DNA of 64,000 bases from Channallabes apus (lineage: Eukaryota; Chordata; Actinopteri; Siluriformes; Clariidae), in the NCBI GenBank assembly GCA_030522415.1, contig CM060121.1, positions 12,356,055 to 12,420,054 of the forward strand. Reading direction: 5' to 3'. The position numbers and the translations under genes were made by a program. Under the pieces are notes generated by a model. The model made no database searches. It was given only the letters and a program-made list of their open reading frames with translations, and was not told the DNA's origin. This document shows, one piece after another, positions 34,288 to 46,825 of this stretch; position 1 is the first letter of the stretch, and each line of letters starts with the position of its first letter.

Positions 34288-34600
34288 GCTGGGGAACTTT
34301 ATAATTAAATTAGTAATTTGGTTATATTTAGAAAAAAAAGGAGCCACCTCATGAATTGACTGTAGAATATCAGAAAATAATAACTGCTGTAGCAGTCAGG
34401 ATTGGTCCACCTCCATGCAGGGACAAGGTAGGATTAATCAGAGCAGGTGGTGTTTACTGTGAACTATTTTACAGCAGTCCACTTGTCACACGGCCTACAA
34501 ATTATTCAGGGATGTCAGAACGTTAGAAAAATAGTCTGGCTGAGAAACAGATCCACAGCGATATGGAGAATGTATGAGGCACTGGCCCACCGCAAAACAT

Positions 34601-34601
<1 letters not shown>

Positions 34602-34649
<48 letters not shown>
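34602..34649. repeat. (TG)n microsatellite
   Basis: About 24 uninterrupted TG units. Confidence 0.95.
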
Positions 34650-35554
34650 TAGACATGGTTAAGCTGATAGCAGCTACTACATGCACAAATGCAGCACATA
34701 AACACCCACACACACAGGGGTATGAACGAGACAGGATCATTCTTGATGCAGACAGATGGAGTTCTGTGGGAGAAATACAGCAAGAAGCCTAATCTCGTCA
34801 GGGGAAGTCTGCATTTCTGTAGAGATGCAAAAAATAGATCCTAATACCTGTGACTCAGCGTATGCTAAGAATAGATCTGGTGTATGGAATGAAGATAAAG
34901 TGGCCATGTAGAGAGGGAAGCAGCTTAATCAGAAAAAGTGGGTGGGAAAAAAAATGAAAAGTATAAATCAGCATGAGTTGACAGAATGATGAGGCAGGTA
35001 ATCAGCGATGCAGGTTAAGCAGCTCTTGCTGTTAGAACAGATGGAGAGGAGGACATGAGTGCATTTTATCTGCTTCAAACAAACACAAACACGGTTAATT
35101 CATATCAGTAATCCACAAATCTGGTAAGGGTCAGGCGATCGGCTACGGGCACAAACTATGTAAGACTAATATGATAAGGAATAAATGGGTCAAAGTTTGA
35201 AAAGCGCACATGATATGCAAAGGTTTTGGGAATGTAATACCTACATACCTTGCACTGAGCTTAGGATTTAGTGTCTCTTAAAGACTAGTAGTGAATGGTC
35301 TGCAGGTGTGACGATCAGAACACCCCTCATCTGTCATCTTGTATACTGCATGCTACTATCAAGGTCATGTGCAGTAGACTTGTTCTGACACCTACATGGA
35401 CTGATCATGTCCCTCAGACATTTAGTTTCTATTAAATATCAATTTGACAGAGAATTCGAGTAAAGTCTGATAAACATAAAACTGAAGCAGAAATAAGGAC
35501 ACAATGACCTAGGACACAATGTAGCATACTGTATATACCATTTCCAACATTGCA

Positions 35555-35690
35555 GAAGGCAGAGATGGAGGTGGCAGAGATGAAGATGTTGAGGTTCTCT
35601 TTGGAAGTGACAAGGATAGATAGGATCAAGAAGGAGTTCAACCCATGTTAGATGTTTTGGAGATGAGGTCAGACAAAGAAGATGTACCAT
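35555..35690 (+). repeat. LINE reverse-transcriptase fragment
   Basis: The plus strand reads MEVAEMKMLRFSLEVTRIDR and IKKEF, the segment that precedes the GDKVREARLRWFGHVQR motif in the same LINE family as the copy at 28092. A one-base slip then leads to MLDVLEMRSDKE. It is a small dead fragment. Confidence 0.6.
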
Positions 35691-38430
35691 TTCCAACATA
35701 GCGATAGGAAAAGCTCATTTCAGGGATAGTCCAATATTAATGATGAGTAAAATGAAGCAACATTTAATACGTGGTCGCAAATCCGCTGCAGTTTTAGGAT
35801 TCGAGCATTGATGTACGAAAGGTTTGAAAGAATGAAGGGTTTTCCATTGTCCATGATATTTTTCATAAAGTGTTTTGGTATGAAATTTCTGATCTCTTGT
35901 CACCAGAAGCCAAAAATGGAATTTCCGTCTGTTTTAAGGGGTGCCCAAGTTCAAGCACTGAATTTATCTGTGATGTCACACTCCATGGTAGGGGTTAAAG
36001 GTTTGTGTTAAAGTTGAATTGGAATTTGGAGTTTTTCATAGCCTACTAGGCTTAAACCATAAATATCCTGAAAGTAGTACTCACCTGCTCCTGCTCACCA
36101 GTGACTAAACATAGAGTAATAATACTCTACATACAGAAACCCAACAGTGTTCTGACTAATCTTTTAAGTGATTTGTGGCAAAAAGTAATTAATTTATTAA
36201 TACTGAGTGAAAATGTCTGATACAGTAAGTGGATTTACATTCTTTCAATATAATTGAAAATGAAAATGAAACAACTAATGTACTGAAAGAAATTATTAAT
36301 TGTTGTATATCTAAAGTATCATTGCTTCTAGCTCTTTTAATAATACAATTTCTTGCTTTGTGTGTAGCTATGACAAACATTATTTTAAGACAATAATTTT
36401 CAGGGAAAGCCTCTTGCAATTTAGCTGACTGTGCTGCCACTCTGAGCTGAAAGGAAAAACTCCAATGTGCTGGGAGGCAAGACGTCTATTGTGCATAGTA
36501 AGAAAGAAGCCACAGGACATTTACAACCAACATCTGGCTCTGTAACTAGACATTAGACAAACCCTGTTTTAGTAAGGACATATATAGTATAAGATATATC
36601 TACAGAATATGTCCTACAGTATATAGTATATTTGATAACTACTGTATGTCCAGATATCCATGCCAGATTATCAGTGCCAAGAACCTCTAGAAATTCAGTG
36701 CAAGTCTATCACGAAGGACAGCTCTACCCTGACAGAACAGGTGAACATTAGGAAAGAGAGAAAAAAACCTGTTGATTCCACCTGATGGAAACTTGGGCAG
36801 AGCAGTGGGATCCTGGTACATAAAATCACTAGCTTCATGTAAAACAGCATTTGCATAATAAATGCTAAACTAGAGAGGGAAAATTCCTGAAGAAATTTTA
36901 AGTGTGTCTATGCGATTTAAGTGTGTCTATGAATGTCTGCATTTTTGCAAAAATCATTTTGGACTTTAGAACAAATCTAAAACGTGACCTACCAAGAAGC
37001 CACCAATTTCAGCTGGAGACGCCCCACTAGCATGACCTGGCACATCAGAACAAACCTGCCCAGATATTTACTATGGTTCAACTCGGTTCTTAGTCATAAC
37101 CATACCATGGCACCATATTCAGCTTCCTGTTTGTTAGCAGATCATCATCTTTTAAAAACAGGATATGTAGAAGTGAACAACCAGTATAGAAGGCAGATGT
37201 TAGTAATTAAGCATTCGTCATAGCTGCGAGGGTTCTAACGGCTGCCTGGGGATAATTATTGGAACTTATATAGTTTAATAGTGTGCAATCCAAACCAGAA
37301 ACAGGTTCGATAAAACAACAGCAACAACAACAAAAAGAAAAAACATAACAACCCAATGCTTTATATCATATATTTATATCCATCTCCTAAGGGAACAAAA
37401 TAAGAGAACCCCACCAGACGCCCACAGGCATCCCAATACAAGACTGGCAAGACATGAAAGAAATCTAGCTGCCAGCTAATAAGGCCAATGTGGTGCTGTT
37501 ATACAGCAGGCAACCTAAAAGGCCAAGGTTACAATGTTAATCCACTTTCCTAGGTGGACTTCCAGCTCCATGGTCCTGACATCTTGGCTTGTTACGTGTA
37601 AATAAGATTTCTTAAAACAAATGAGAACTGCCCAAGCACTAAACCAGCAGACAAAGTCAATGCACAGACTGAATCACAGTGCTGATTAAATCCAGCAAAT
37701 CTAAGACTGAGTTTGCACTTCAGGGATTACATGTGGAAAAGGTATTCTTTGGAAAAAGCAGAAACCCTCAGTGGAAGCACCATTTCGTCAAATATCACCT
37801 GTCAGAAAATATAAAACAGTGGCACTGTTTATGCATATGAAGTAGGACAGGGGTTCAACAGATCAGGACGTCATATTAAAAAAAAAAAAAAAAAAAGGTC
37901 TTCTTGGACATGATGCAAAGTGAATCGCCTAAAATCGCCTTTAAATCCCGTGATAAAACCCTTGTAACACAGGACTGCGTGTTGCTTCTATAAAACAGTG
38001 ACAACATGATATTAAGCAGCCTGTTTTACTGTTATGCCTGACCAGTGTATTCTAGATCATAAGCGATAACAGGATCAAACTTTTTTCATGGACTGTTAAT
38101 TTAGCTATTAACTGTAAGCTAATTAGAAAAAAAAATTATAATCTGGCAAATTGGCAAAAGTGAAATAAAAGACTTGCTATAAAAAAATAATCCTTTACTT
38201 CGTGCTGAATCACACCGCTCAGTTGTTAAATGTTTTCCTGTAACACCATGGCTGTATATATTCTAAGGTTATAATGTACTACTATATATAGTACAAAATA
38301 ATATTTAACATTTATGATTTAGTGTGTAAACTGCACCGTACCTCTCTGGCAATAGTGCATAAAGGGTTTCGAGGAAAAAGTGACAAAAGCCCTGTATCAG
38401 CTGTGCAAGCAAAGTGCTCCTGAAGCCCTG

Positions 38431-38438
38431 TGTGTGTG

Positions 38439-38476
<38 letters not shown>

Positions 38477-38484
38477 TGTGTGTG
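38431..38484. repeat. (TG)n microsatellite
   Basis: TG array with single C and G interruptions. Confidence 0.95.
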
Positions 38485-38662
38485 TTATACCTCATGATTG
38501 TAGATCTACTAATATGTCTTTCAACCAATATGCCATACCGCAACAGCAGGAAGAGCAGTAGCAAAAGTCAATCAAACCTCAGCACATCAGTACAGCTCAT
38601 GTACTGTACGGTCAGCCAGGCGCGGATCAATAGGACTTCAGATCGCTCACAAGGACACTCAC

Positions 38663-38751
38663 CTTGAGACTTCAGCAGCATTCAATCTGCCCCTGCAACT
38701 GTGTCCGCATTGGGCCACAACAGTGCATCATGCCTCATGGTTTCCACCAAC
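38663..38751 (-). other. TEX2: Candidate TEX2 5' UTR exon
   Basis: On the minus strand an 89-bp segment is bounded by a good acceptor (TTTTGCTGTTTCATAG) and a strong donor (CTCAAG|GTGAGTGTCC). It lies between the CpG-rich zone at 45 kb and the first coding exon, whose own acceptor shows that at least one upstream leader exon exists. It contains a short upstream frame (ATG 38738 to stop 38682, 18 codons), which could damp translation. The assignment is inference from splice signals and position. Confidence 0.45.
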
Positions 38752-39206
38752 CTATGAAACAGCAAAACACAGTGATGACAAGATTACTACAAAACACACT
38801 TGGATTCTTAAACAACGAAGTGTTAAGAATCAAGTGCTTACTCATCATATCAATCAGAAATTCAACACAATGAGATTCAAGATTCTTTATTTGTCACATG
38901 CATAGTTATACAAGTACAACACGCAGTGAAATGTATCGATCAATGAAGCCTAAAGCAGTGGCCATCGCTATTGATTCAATCTGATTTTAAATTCATCGTA
39001 CATTCTTTAAGGGATACATCATGTTTCCTCTGATGTCGTCTCTCATTTCTGCATTGCAGTAATTTTAGTCAAATTAATTGACAACCATAAAATTCCTCAG
39101 TTCGAAACATCCTGCAATGTCAGCAATGACGAGATCTATTATGCGTTACCATGGTCAAATAAACACCCCGGAAATTTCACACTACTAAAACTAAATATTG
39201 AATATA

Positions 39207-39745
39207 CACTACAGTTCAAAAGTTTTAGAACACTTTCTAACTCCATGATGGTTCCTGATGTTTATTTCTTTCTACATTGTAAAGGAATGCTGAAGGCGTC
39301 CAAAAAATGCATTAATCTCCTTTGAACAGTTGATATTGAGATGTGTCTGCTACTTCTGCTCTGTAAAGACTTCATAACGCCTCTAATCTGAGGTGCTGTT
39401 AATTGGTCATTTTTCAGGCTGATAACTCTAAATGAACTTCTCGTCTGCAGCAGAGGTAGGTTTTGGTCTCGCCCTCCTGGGACGGCCTTCATGAGAGCCA
39501 GTTTCATTATGGATTTTGCAAATGCACTTGACAATACTGTTCTTGCAAGAACTGTTACAGAAAGGCCGACCTCTGTGTCTTAAAATAACAACTAACTTGT
39601 TTTTGTTGTTGTTACGTAATTACCGAATTCCATATGTGTTATTTTATAGTTTTGAATCCCCAGTATTGTTGTAGAATGTAGAAAATAAATCACTAAACAA
39701 AAACAAAGAAATTTGCAAGTGACCCCAAACTTTTGAACGGTAGTG
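39207..39745 (-). mobile_element. Short Tc1-like element with intact ends
   Basis: A 539-bp element has inverted ends CACTACAGTTCAAAAGTTTT and CACTACCGTTCAAAAGTTTG, each next to TA. On the minus strand it codes a helix-turn-helix piece (QLTAPQIRG, SSRHISISTVQRRLM) of a Tc1 transposase and lacks the catalytic domain. It is an internally deleted derivative. Confidence 0.8.
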
Positions 39746-39954
39746 TACACTAAGAGAATTATTCTATTACAAAATGTAATTTGATTAATTTACAAGCTGG
39801 TGCCACTGCTAACAGCGGAAGATGCAAAAGCTGGTGAGTAATCTTGTTTGTCAGCCTCTAGTGAAACAATGAATCCATTGTTCAGTTGTTCCGTGCACTG
39901 TTCTAAGTTCCCTTTAAACGCTCCAATTTTGTTCCCTACGGTTTGGAATCTTAC

Positions 39955-40960
39955 TTAAAATGCCCAGTTCCCAGTGCAGTCCACTTCACAGGGATCTGAG
40001 GAGGGCACAAGCTCACCAAAATTGGACGGTTGAAAATCGGAAACTGTTGCGTGGGCCGAAGAATCTCAGTTTCTGCTGCACCATGCAGATGGTAAGGTCA
40101 GAATTTGATGGTCAACAGCATGAATCCATGGAACCAAGCAGCCTTATGTCCACCGATCAGGCTGAGATGGTGCGCATGTAATGGTGTGAGGAATGTTTTT
40201 TGCCGTACACTGGTGCCATTATACTAGTTGAGCCTTGGTTCAAGCCAACAACCTACGCTATATAGAGCAAAGTTTGTCCCCTGTTTCAGGAGTTCAGATG
40301 TTACAGCCACTGCTAACTGCTGCACAATAGCGGTAGACCACACAAACTCACAAAGCAGGGTCATGGTGTACATAAATATCACATATCCTCCTTTGCATCA
40401 CTCACTACAGAGTAGCAAACATCTCCAGGAAGCAACATCAGCACAAAAACTGCATTAATGGTGGACTAATCTTGGTTTGGTGGATGCCAGGAGAATATCA
40501 CCTACTGGAATGTAGGAATAGTGCCAACAGTAAAAACTCGTGGAGTGGAAATAATTACTAGCCCAGCGTGTGGGATAGGCCTCTTAGTTTCAATAAACTT
40601 TCCTGTACCAACATAACAATGCCCCTGTGCACAAACCGAGGTCTATAAAGAGGGTTTGACAAGCTTGGAATGGTGGAACATTAGTGGCCTGCATAGAGCC
40701 TCAGTCCCATCGATGTTGAGCATCTTTGGGATGAATAGTGTGTCAAGTACAGGTCTGGCCTGGCCTCACAAATAATTTTTGTACTTTGATTGATTGGGCA
40801 CAAATTCCCACAGACACACTCAAAAATCTTTTGAAGAGCTTGCCTAGAGGCGTGGAAGCTGTTAGATGCATAAGTCATCTCAAACTGGTTCATCGTAGTT
40901 CAACTGTCTCCCAAGTAACAGAACTGATTTTAATAATGTCCCTTTGGGATGTGGTAGATG
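39955..40960 (+). repeat. Decayed Tc1-like element
   Basis: Traces of a transposase are seen on the plus strand: FDGQQHESMEPSSLMST at about 40105-40155, and a block around LNIDGT... VEHLWDE type sequence near 40700-40735 (AGCATCTTTGGGATGAAT). Many stops and shifts interrupt it. No clean terminal repeats were found. Confidence 0.5.
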
Positions 40961-41121
40961 GGATGTGGCATGGGAGATTCGCCACATGAATATACTGTAC
41001 AGCTGACAATTCTCAGCAATTGTCTGATGCAATCGTGTCAACAGGGTGGAGAACCTCAAATGAATGTTTGTAAAACCTTTCGCAAGCCATATTACAAAAT
41101 ACTGAGACACTTAAAAACAAA

Positions 41122-41139
41122 TGGGGGGGGGGGGGGGGT
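41122..41139. repeat. Poly-G run
   Basis: About 17 consecutive G bases in AT-rich DNA. Confidence 0.9.
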
Positions 41140-41639
41140 ATTAGTTATTATTAGCAATGTGCTAATATGCAAATGCTCCAACTGAAGAATCAGATATACA
41201 GTTATATATATATATTTTTGTTCCTTTTGTGTGCGATGATGGAGGAAAAACAGCTACACCCTACTTAAAGTAGAAGCATTGCACTGGATTTATTTCTGGC
41301 AGTTCTGGCAGGATGTAATTTAGGTCTCTTCACAGACTGGATAAATCAGTGGTTCTCAGACCCTCGGAAAGCACTACACATTGCGGTTTTCTTGATCACA
41401 CTCGACATTCTCTAAATCACCTAAATACTAAACCATGCATGAATTGACGGAGGCATGCTAGAACATGACTACATTTTCTAGGATCTCATGCTGGGTCCAG
41501 TGGAAATAAGGGCCAATGGAATAAACAGCACTAGAATCACTTGTTTCATAACATGATACATTCTAAAAGCTGATGATTCAATTTGAGCAAACTTGGAAAG
41601 CAGCAAATATCTCTGAATAGGATAGACTTAATAGATGTA

Positions 41640-41830
41640 ATGGTTATAACATGGTTGCCTCACATCTCCAGGTCTCTCGGCTGTGTGCATGGAGTTTGTA
41701 TTCTCTCCCAGTGCTAGGCGGGTTTCCTCTGGCTACTCTTCTTTTCCCGTAGCCAAAAGAGCTGCATTCTCTGCTGATTGGTATTTCCAAATTGCCTGTG
41801 GTATATGAGTGGATGTGTGTGTCGGGGATG
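41640..41830 (+). repeat. Old diverged SINE
   Basis: The words TGCATGGAGTTTGTATTCTC, GCGGGTTTCCTCTGGCTACTC and CCAAATTGCCTGTGGTATATGAG are diverged forms of the SINE at 56398. Confidence 0.55.
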
Positions 41831-42020
41831 TGTCAGTAATGCATTTTCCTCTTCAGCAATGCCTGCAGCATGAAGTCTCATGTCACTGCAGCCAACCGTT
41901 GATAAACAAGGATGGATTTTAAATAGATAAAACAGACACTGAAGCAGGTAAAACGTCTGTAATGCAGACAGAATACCAGAGACAGAAACAGTTTTAGAAA
42001 CACCATATTACACATTATAT

Positions 42021-42545
42021 ACTGTCTAGCAAAAAAAAAAAAAAAAAGGAGTCGCACATTCTAATATTTTAATATTTTGTTCGTTCTCCTTCAGCTCCGA
42101 TGATGATGCCAGTGTGGTGGCCAGTTCATGTGTTAAAATAATTCCTCATGCTCACATCCTGGAATGTGCTCATTCAATCAGGAAAGAGAATCCCCACTGA
42201 GATTTCCACCCTGGTCACTCAGTACATTTTGGTTGTCCGCTTACCCTTATTTCTTTTGCCACATAACATTGCTGAGCCTAGGCCTGACCAACTGAACCAA
42301 CTCCATATCATGACAATGATTCCAGAAGCTTATACAGCAGCCACTATGCATGATGAGTGCATCGCTTTCATGCGCTTCCCATCATGCGCATCCCCCATTG
42401 CTCTGGAGAATAGGATCAATCAGGATATATCAGACCACATGACCTTCTCCCATTGCTCCAATCGTTATGCTCCTTAGCAATTTAAAGCCTTTTATTTATT
42501 CATTACTCTTAATAACAAGTGGTTTTCTTATGGCCAAACAGTGGT
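42021..42545 (-). repeat. Tc1-like relic, same family as 24587
   Basis: The left end ACTGTCTAGCAAAAAAAA and right end GGCCAAACAGTGG (read outward) match the ends of the element at 24587-25527. The interior shares CATAACATTGCTGA, CTGACCAACTGAACCAAC and CAGACCACATGACCTTCTC. No transposase frame survives. Confidence 0.6.
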
Positions 42546-42969
42546 TTAGTTCCAATCCAGTGAGTTCTTATCACATTGTGTGCACTTTGGCTAGCTATGA
42601 TTTTTACTGATGATTTTTTTTACTGTGCAACTTCACCAAGTGTTCACCAAGTGATCTCTATACATAATTTTGTTCAGACCACATTTATTGCACAAACTTG
42701 ACGGTTCAGCACTATCCTGCCAGGTTTTAATCCTGTGCTGAAGGGTTCTTAACCCAGTTCCAATCATTTTAAATCTCCTCAGTTTCCTTTGCTTGATGCA
42801 GCCCAATAATTTGACCCATCTAGAATGGCTGTGAAATAAATCCCATTAGCCCTTAGTACAAATATTTCTACTATAGACAGACAATACTTAGATGTATCTA
42901 TAGTAGACATATTTTGTGTGTGTTTGTGCATGTAATTATGTAATTAAGTAACTTAGAGGTTACACATTA

Positions 42970-43200
42970 GACTTGTTATGTAGTGGTATGAAGGCTTTAC
43001 AGGGCATAATTAGCAGACACGTCTCAATATCAACTGTTCAAAGGAGACTACTGCATATTTTGGATGCCTGCAAATATATCTCATATATATATCTCATATC
43101 TCATATGAGATGAAATATTATAGGTAGAAATCATACTCTTATTAACTTTTGAGGTTTGGAATAAACCTATTCAATTAAAGGGACCATAGTAAATCAAAAG
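42970..43200 (+). repeat. Tc1-like fragment
   Basis: GAAGGCTTTACAGGGCATAA, then CACGTCTCAATATCAACTGT and CAAAGGAGACTACTGCAT match the helix-turn-helix part of the elements at 39207 and 50785. Confidence 0.5.
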
Positions 43201-43244
43201 TTTTTGAGATAAGTGTTTCAACCACTGTAACATAATTAGACATT

Positions 43245-43612
43245 CATGGACCAGGAAATGCACATGCATCTGGGGGTCTCCAGATACTCTTTACTCCATC
43301 ACTCTAAATCGCTGCTTTGCAATGATTCAACCGTATATCAAGCATCACAAGGGACCCTGAAGTCTGTCCCAGGAAGTTCAAGTCAGAAGGCAAGATACAC
43401 ACACATAAACAAACACAAATATACAAAATGAGCAATTTAGAAATGCCAATTAACCTACACTGTATGACGTTGGGCTGTGGGGGGGAAGGAGCGTACCTGG
43501 AGAAATCGCACCAGGCACAGGGAGAGCATGCAAACTCCCAGGAGGCGGGTTTAAAAACCCCGACCCAGGAGGTGTGAGGTGACGGCACCAACTGCTGAGC
43601 CACCGTGCCTTC
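43245..43612 (-). repeat. Diverged SINE copy
   Basis: On the minus strand the head GGCACGGTGGCTCAGCAGTTGG, then GGTGTGCATGCTCTCC-like and TTAATTGGCATTTCTAAATTG regions follow the SINE order. The copy is degenerate. Confidence 0.6.
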
Positions 43613-43641
43613 TATTCATCAATCTCACACACACACATATA

Positions 43642-44506
43642 CAGTGGAACCTTGGATTACGAGCATAATTCATTCTCGAAGCGGGCTCGTATTCCAAAAC
43701 AGTTGTAAACCAGATTGAAATTTCCCATAAGCAATAATGGAAACTCAAATTATTTGTTCACAGCCCCAAAAAATTAATGCATAAAAATACTTAACACGAA
43801 ATATAAAGTAAAAATAAAACAAATTAACTTGCACTTTTCCTTTAAAAAAATAAATCTCCCCATTTTCGTCTTACACAGTTACCCTTCCTTCACACACACG
43901 CACGCCCACATCGGAAAAACAAACAAGAAATCTCTCTAATGACACTCGATTGAGCATCACACTAACGGAATCATTGCTGTAAACTAAAAATAAAATAAAT
44001 TCACCTGCGCTTTACCTTTGAAATGAATCGTGACAGAGCAATGTTGCTGTGTAGAGCAGAGAGAAAGAGTGTGTGTGTGTGTGACACGGTGTCTGATGAT
44101 GCGCGTGCACACAGACACAAAGAGCAGGCTGAGCCTTGAGCAGAGAGAGAAAATGGATTTTTAACCTCTCTAATGAGACTTGCTTTTGCTTTACACGCAT
44201 ACAGACACAAAATAAAATATGTTTTACACACACACACACACACGTGGTCACAGTGTTATAGTAAACAGTACAAGCATGCACAGCTGTTGATTATATCAGT
44301 AAGAGAAGAGCACTATGACCCACAATTCCGCAGCATATGAGAGAGAGAAAAACTGTTGGCTCAAGTGTGATCACGTGACGCTCGGCATCAAAACAAGAAG
44401 CGCGTGTGAGATACATGATACTCGGTACTCGTAAACCAAGACTTGTTCATTTTCCAAGTCAAATTTTATCAATTGAAATAATTTAATTAATTTTGAAGTT
44501 TCACTG
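43642..44506. mobile_element. CAGTGGAACC-type DNA transposon, non-autonomous
   Basis: An 865-bp element is flanked by TA on both sides (TATA at 43638 and TATA after 44506). The left end is CAGTGGAACCTTGGATTACG; the right end read inward is CAGTGAAACTTC, followed inward by CTTGGTTTACGAG. TA targets and this end sequence suggest a Tc1/mariner/pogo-type element. No transposase remains. A short (TG)n and (CA)n array lies inside. Confidence 0.7.
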
Positions 44507-44859
44507 TATATACGTGTGTGCGTGTGTTTGTGTGTGTGTGTGTATCATATGTTCTGTTCTAATGGGATTCTAATTTAATGGATTAAATACAGAAAACACT
44601 GAGGGCCGAGACACAGTATGTCAGACCTCAGGTTTAATCAATGTCAGCTTCTTTATGTGTGTTTATTGGATCAAAATGATCCAAGTCATGTTTAAACTCA
44701 AATCTGCCCTATTTTGGTTTTCCACCACAGCAGGTAAATAATAACAGCCATATTTAACACCATATTCGCTTTAATGATCGACAAATCCCTCTCACTTGGC
44801 CTTTCCCGTGAAACTGACATTTATTATTATTTTATATAACAAATTATTTATTTAGAATG

Positions 44860-45475
44860 TAAGAGAGAGCGCTCGAGCTTTGATGATTTCAACAAACCCA
44901 GACATCATCCGCATTGTTGTTGTTGTTGTTGTTCTGTTGAATAGAAACGACTCCATAAATCACTCGAATAAACCCGCAGCGCATCTGTAGATCAAACCTG
45001 CCGTTTCACATTCAGCCGATTAATCAGACTCGTAACTACAACTGAGGAGGAGACTCGATGGATGAACGGATGTAAAACAGATGGATGGATGGATGGATGG
45101 ATGGATGGATGTACAGTATCTATTACGTGCGCCTGACTAATGGGCGTGAGCGCAAAATCTCACCATTCGGTGTCTTCATTTCGTCTTTTTCGTTTCATAA
45201 ATAACTCGTCACGTCGTTTCATTCACTCCGTTTGCCCTCTGGTTCGCCTCGCGCGTCGTGTCGAAACATTTCTGTCTCCAGCAGCGAAATGACAGAAGCT
45301 TGAGGAAGCAAAGTCGGAGAGAACAAACGGATTCGTTCCTATAAGGAGAAACTAATCTACCACCGATCAGTAGGATGCGAGTGCGCCAGTGACCACACGC
45401 TCGACAATCGATTAAGTGCGCAGCGTCCAGGGCGTGTGTTTATTTTGGTGAATGACACTCACCTGCAGCGCACAC
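44860..45475 (-). promoter_or_regulatory. TEX2: CpG-rich zone, candidate TEX2 promoter
   Basis: This zone is much richer in CpG than its surroundings (for example CTCGCGCGTCGTGTCG near 45250), lacks TATA boxes, and lies upstream of all TEX2 exons on the minus strand. Two donor-like sites read on the minus strand: CTGCAG|GTGAGTGTC with exon end at 45463, and CGAATG|GTGAGATT with exon end at 45164. Either could end the first leader exon. A (GATG)n array sits at about 45078-45113. Promoter function is inferred. Confidence 0.45.
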
Positions 45476-45491
45476 GCGCCCCCTGCTGGCA
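45476..45491 (-). promoter_or_regulatory. CTCF-like binding motif
   Basis: On the minus strand the sequence TGCCAGCAGGGGGCGCG matches the core CTCF motif (CCASYAGRKGGCR) at every position. It lies at the upstream edge of the CpG-rich zone and could mark an insulator or loop anchor near the TEX2 promoter. Motif match only. Confidence 0.55.
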
Positions 45492-45522
45492 CAGTCTAAT
45501 AGTTACACCATTAAGATTTATC

Positions 45523-45770
45523 ATCTCTCGTCGTCTACACCGCTTTATCCTTTGTCCAGGGCTGTGAAGAGCTTGGAGCATATCCCAGGAGGTTTAGGGC
45601 ACAAGGCGATGTACACCATGGATGGGGTGCCAATGCATCGCTCCACACACACTTATTCACATACTAAAAGCAATCTGGAAATGTAAATTAGCCTATTTTG
45701 TGTGTCTTTGCTGGAGGAAACCGGAGTACCCAAAGGAAACCCACCAAGCACGCGGAGAACTTAATAAGTA
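45523..45770 (-). repeat. Diverged SINE copy
   Basis: CGTCTACACCGCTTTATCC, then GGAGGTTTAGGGCACAAGGC and AACCGGAGTACCC match, in inverse orientation, the SINE at 56398. It abuts the CTCF-like motif. Confidence 0.7.
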
Positions 45771-46084
45771 ATAGGTTAAAAATGTAAAAAAAAATAAGTT
45801 ACATTCAGGAAAGGTTTTTTATTTGTACAATAATTTTCCTGTAGATGGACTGGTGGTAAATCCCCAATTTTAGTTTTGTTTAGATCATACATCATAAGTG
45901 CAGCACATCATTGCATGTAGCATACGATGATAATGATCCTGGGCTTGCAGTATTTTGGAGATTTGTATGTTCTTCCTGTGCCTGTGTGGGCGGAGTCGCT
46001 TCTACATTGTAAAATTTTCAGGGAGCCTCTCCAACCTCCATTCTTCAACACTATCAGCCCTACAGTATATAACACTATACAGTA

Positions 46085-46235
46085 TAGCCCTACAGGGCAC
46101 CAAGCAGTTACCTGTCTGGCCTCGTGACAAGCAGAACCTCTGTGTGGGTTTCCTCTGGTTTGTCTCTGGATTCCTCCTACGCTAAATTGATCCTAGATGT
46201 GAGTGAGTATGTTCATGGTGTGTCCATGGCGTAGG
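46085..46235 (+). repeat. Old SINE fragment
   Basis: GTGTGGGTTTCCTCTGG, TTTGTCTCTGGATTCCTCC and the following ATTGATCCTAGATGTGAGTG resemble the SINE body. It is weak and strongly diverged. Confidence 0.35.
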
Positions 46236-46825
46236 CCCTAGATCTCCCACAACACTTACCAGCATGTATCATTCTCTTAATTGACAGGAAAACAAGCAAA
46301 CCAAGACTTAGTTCTGTCTGAAAAATAACAACTCGTCACCCATTTCATATTACAAACTAAATATGAAGATACTGGATAAAACACTTAACGTTTTAGACAT
46401 GCACAATTATTTCTTAGAGCAGCTATTCCTAAACTTAACTAGCCTGAGGCCCAATTTAAAATTTTTAAATCTTCTCCAGCCCACCAAAACTTTTAAACAT
46501 AACTCTGATCAACACATGGGACTAAGATAAAGAATACCACATTGTTGGGGAATCTTAAATAAATATTGTAAATAAATGACCTCTCATTACCTTTCTTCGG
46601 GAAAAACTGGTTTAGATAGCAACATAACAGAAACGAGATTTGTACAGATATCGTGATCAAAACCCAAACATCAATCTGTTAACAATTAGCTTTTTCATTA
46701 ATCTAGGCATCTCGTCATTTAAATGGTATTCATATAATGGCATGCAGTCCTTTACAACTTACAAATCTCAGCTAATCCTAATTCTTTTTTTTGTTTTTTG
46801 TTTTTGTTAAGGAACGATAAATATA

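Larger units (their letters stand above)
30205..38662 (-). other. TEX2: TEX2 5' UTR intron (inner)
   Basis: This runs between the candidate leader exon and coding exon 1. It contains the repeats listed separately, a (CATA)n array near 31135-31170, a poly-G run at 32281 and long AT-rich stretches (30440-31790, 35700-38380) without any gene I can support. Confidence 0.5.
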
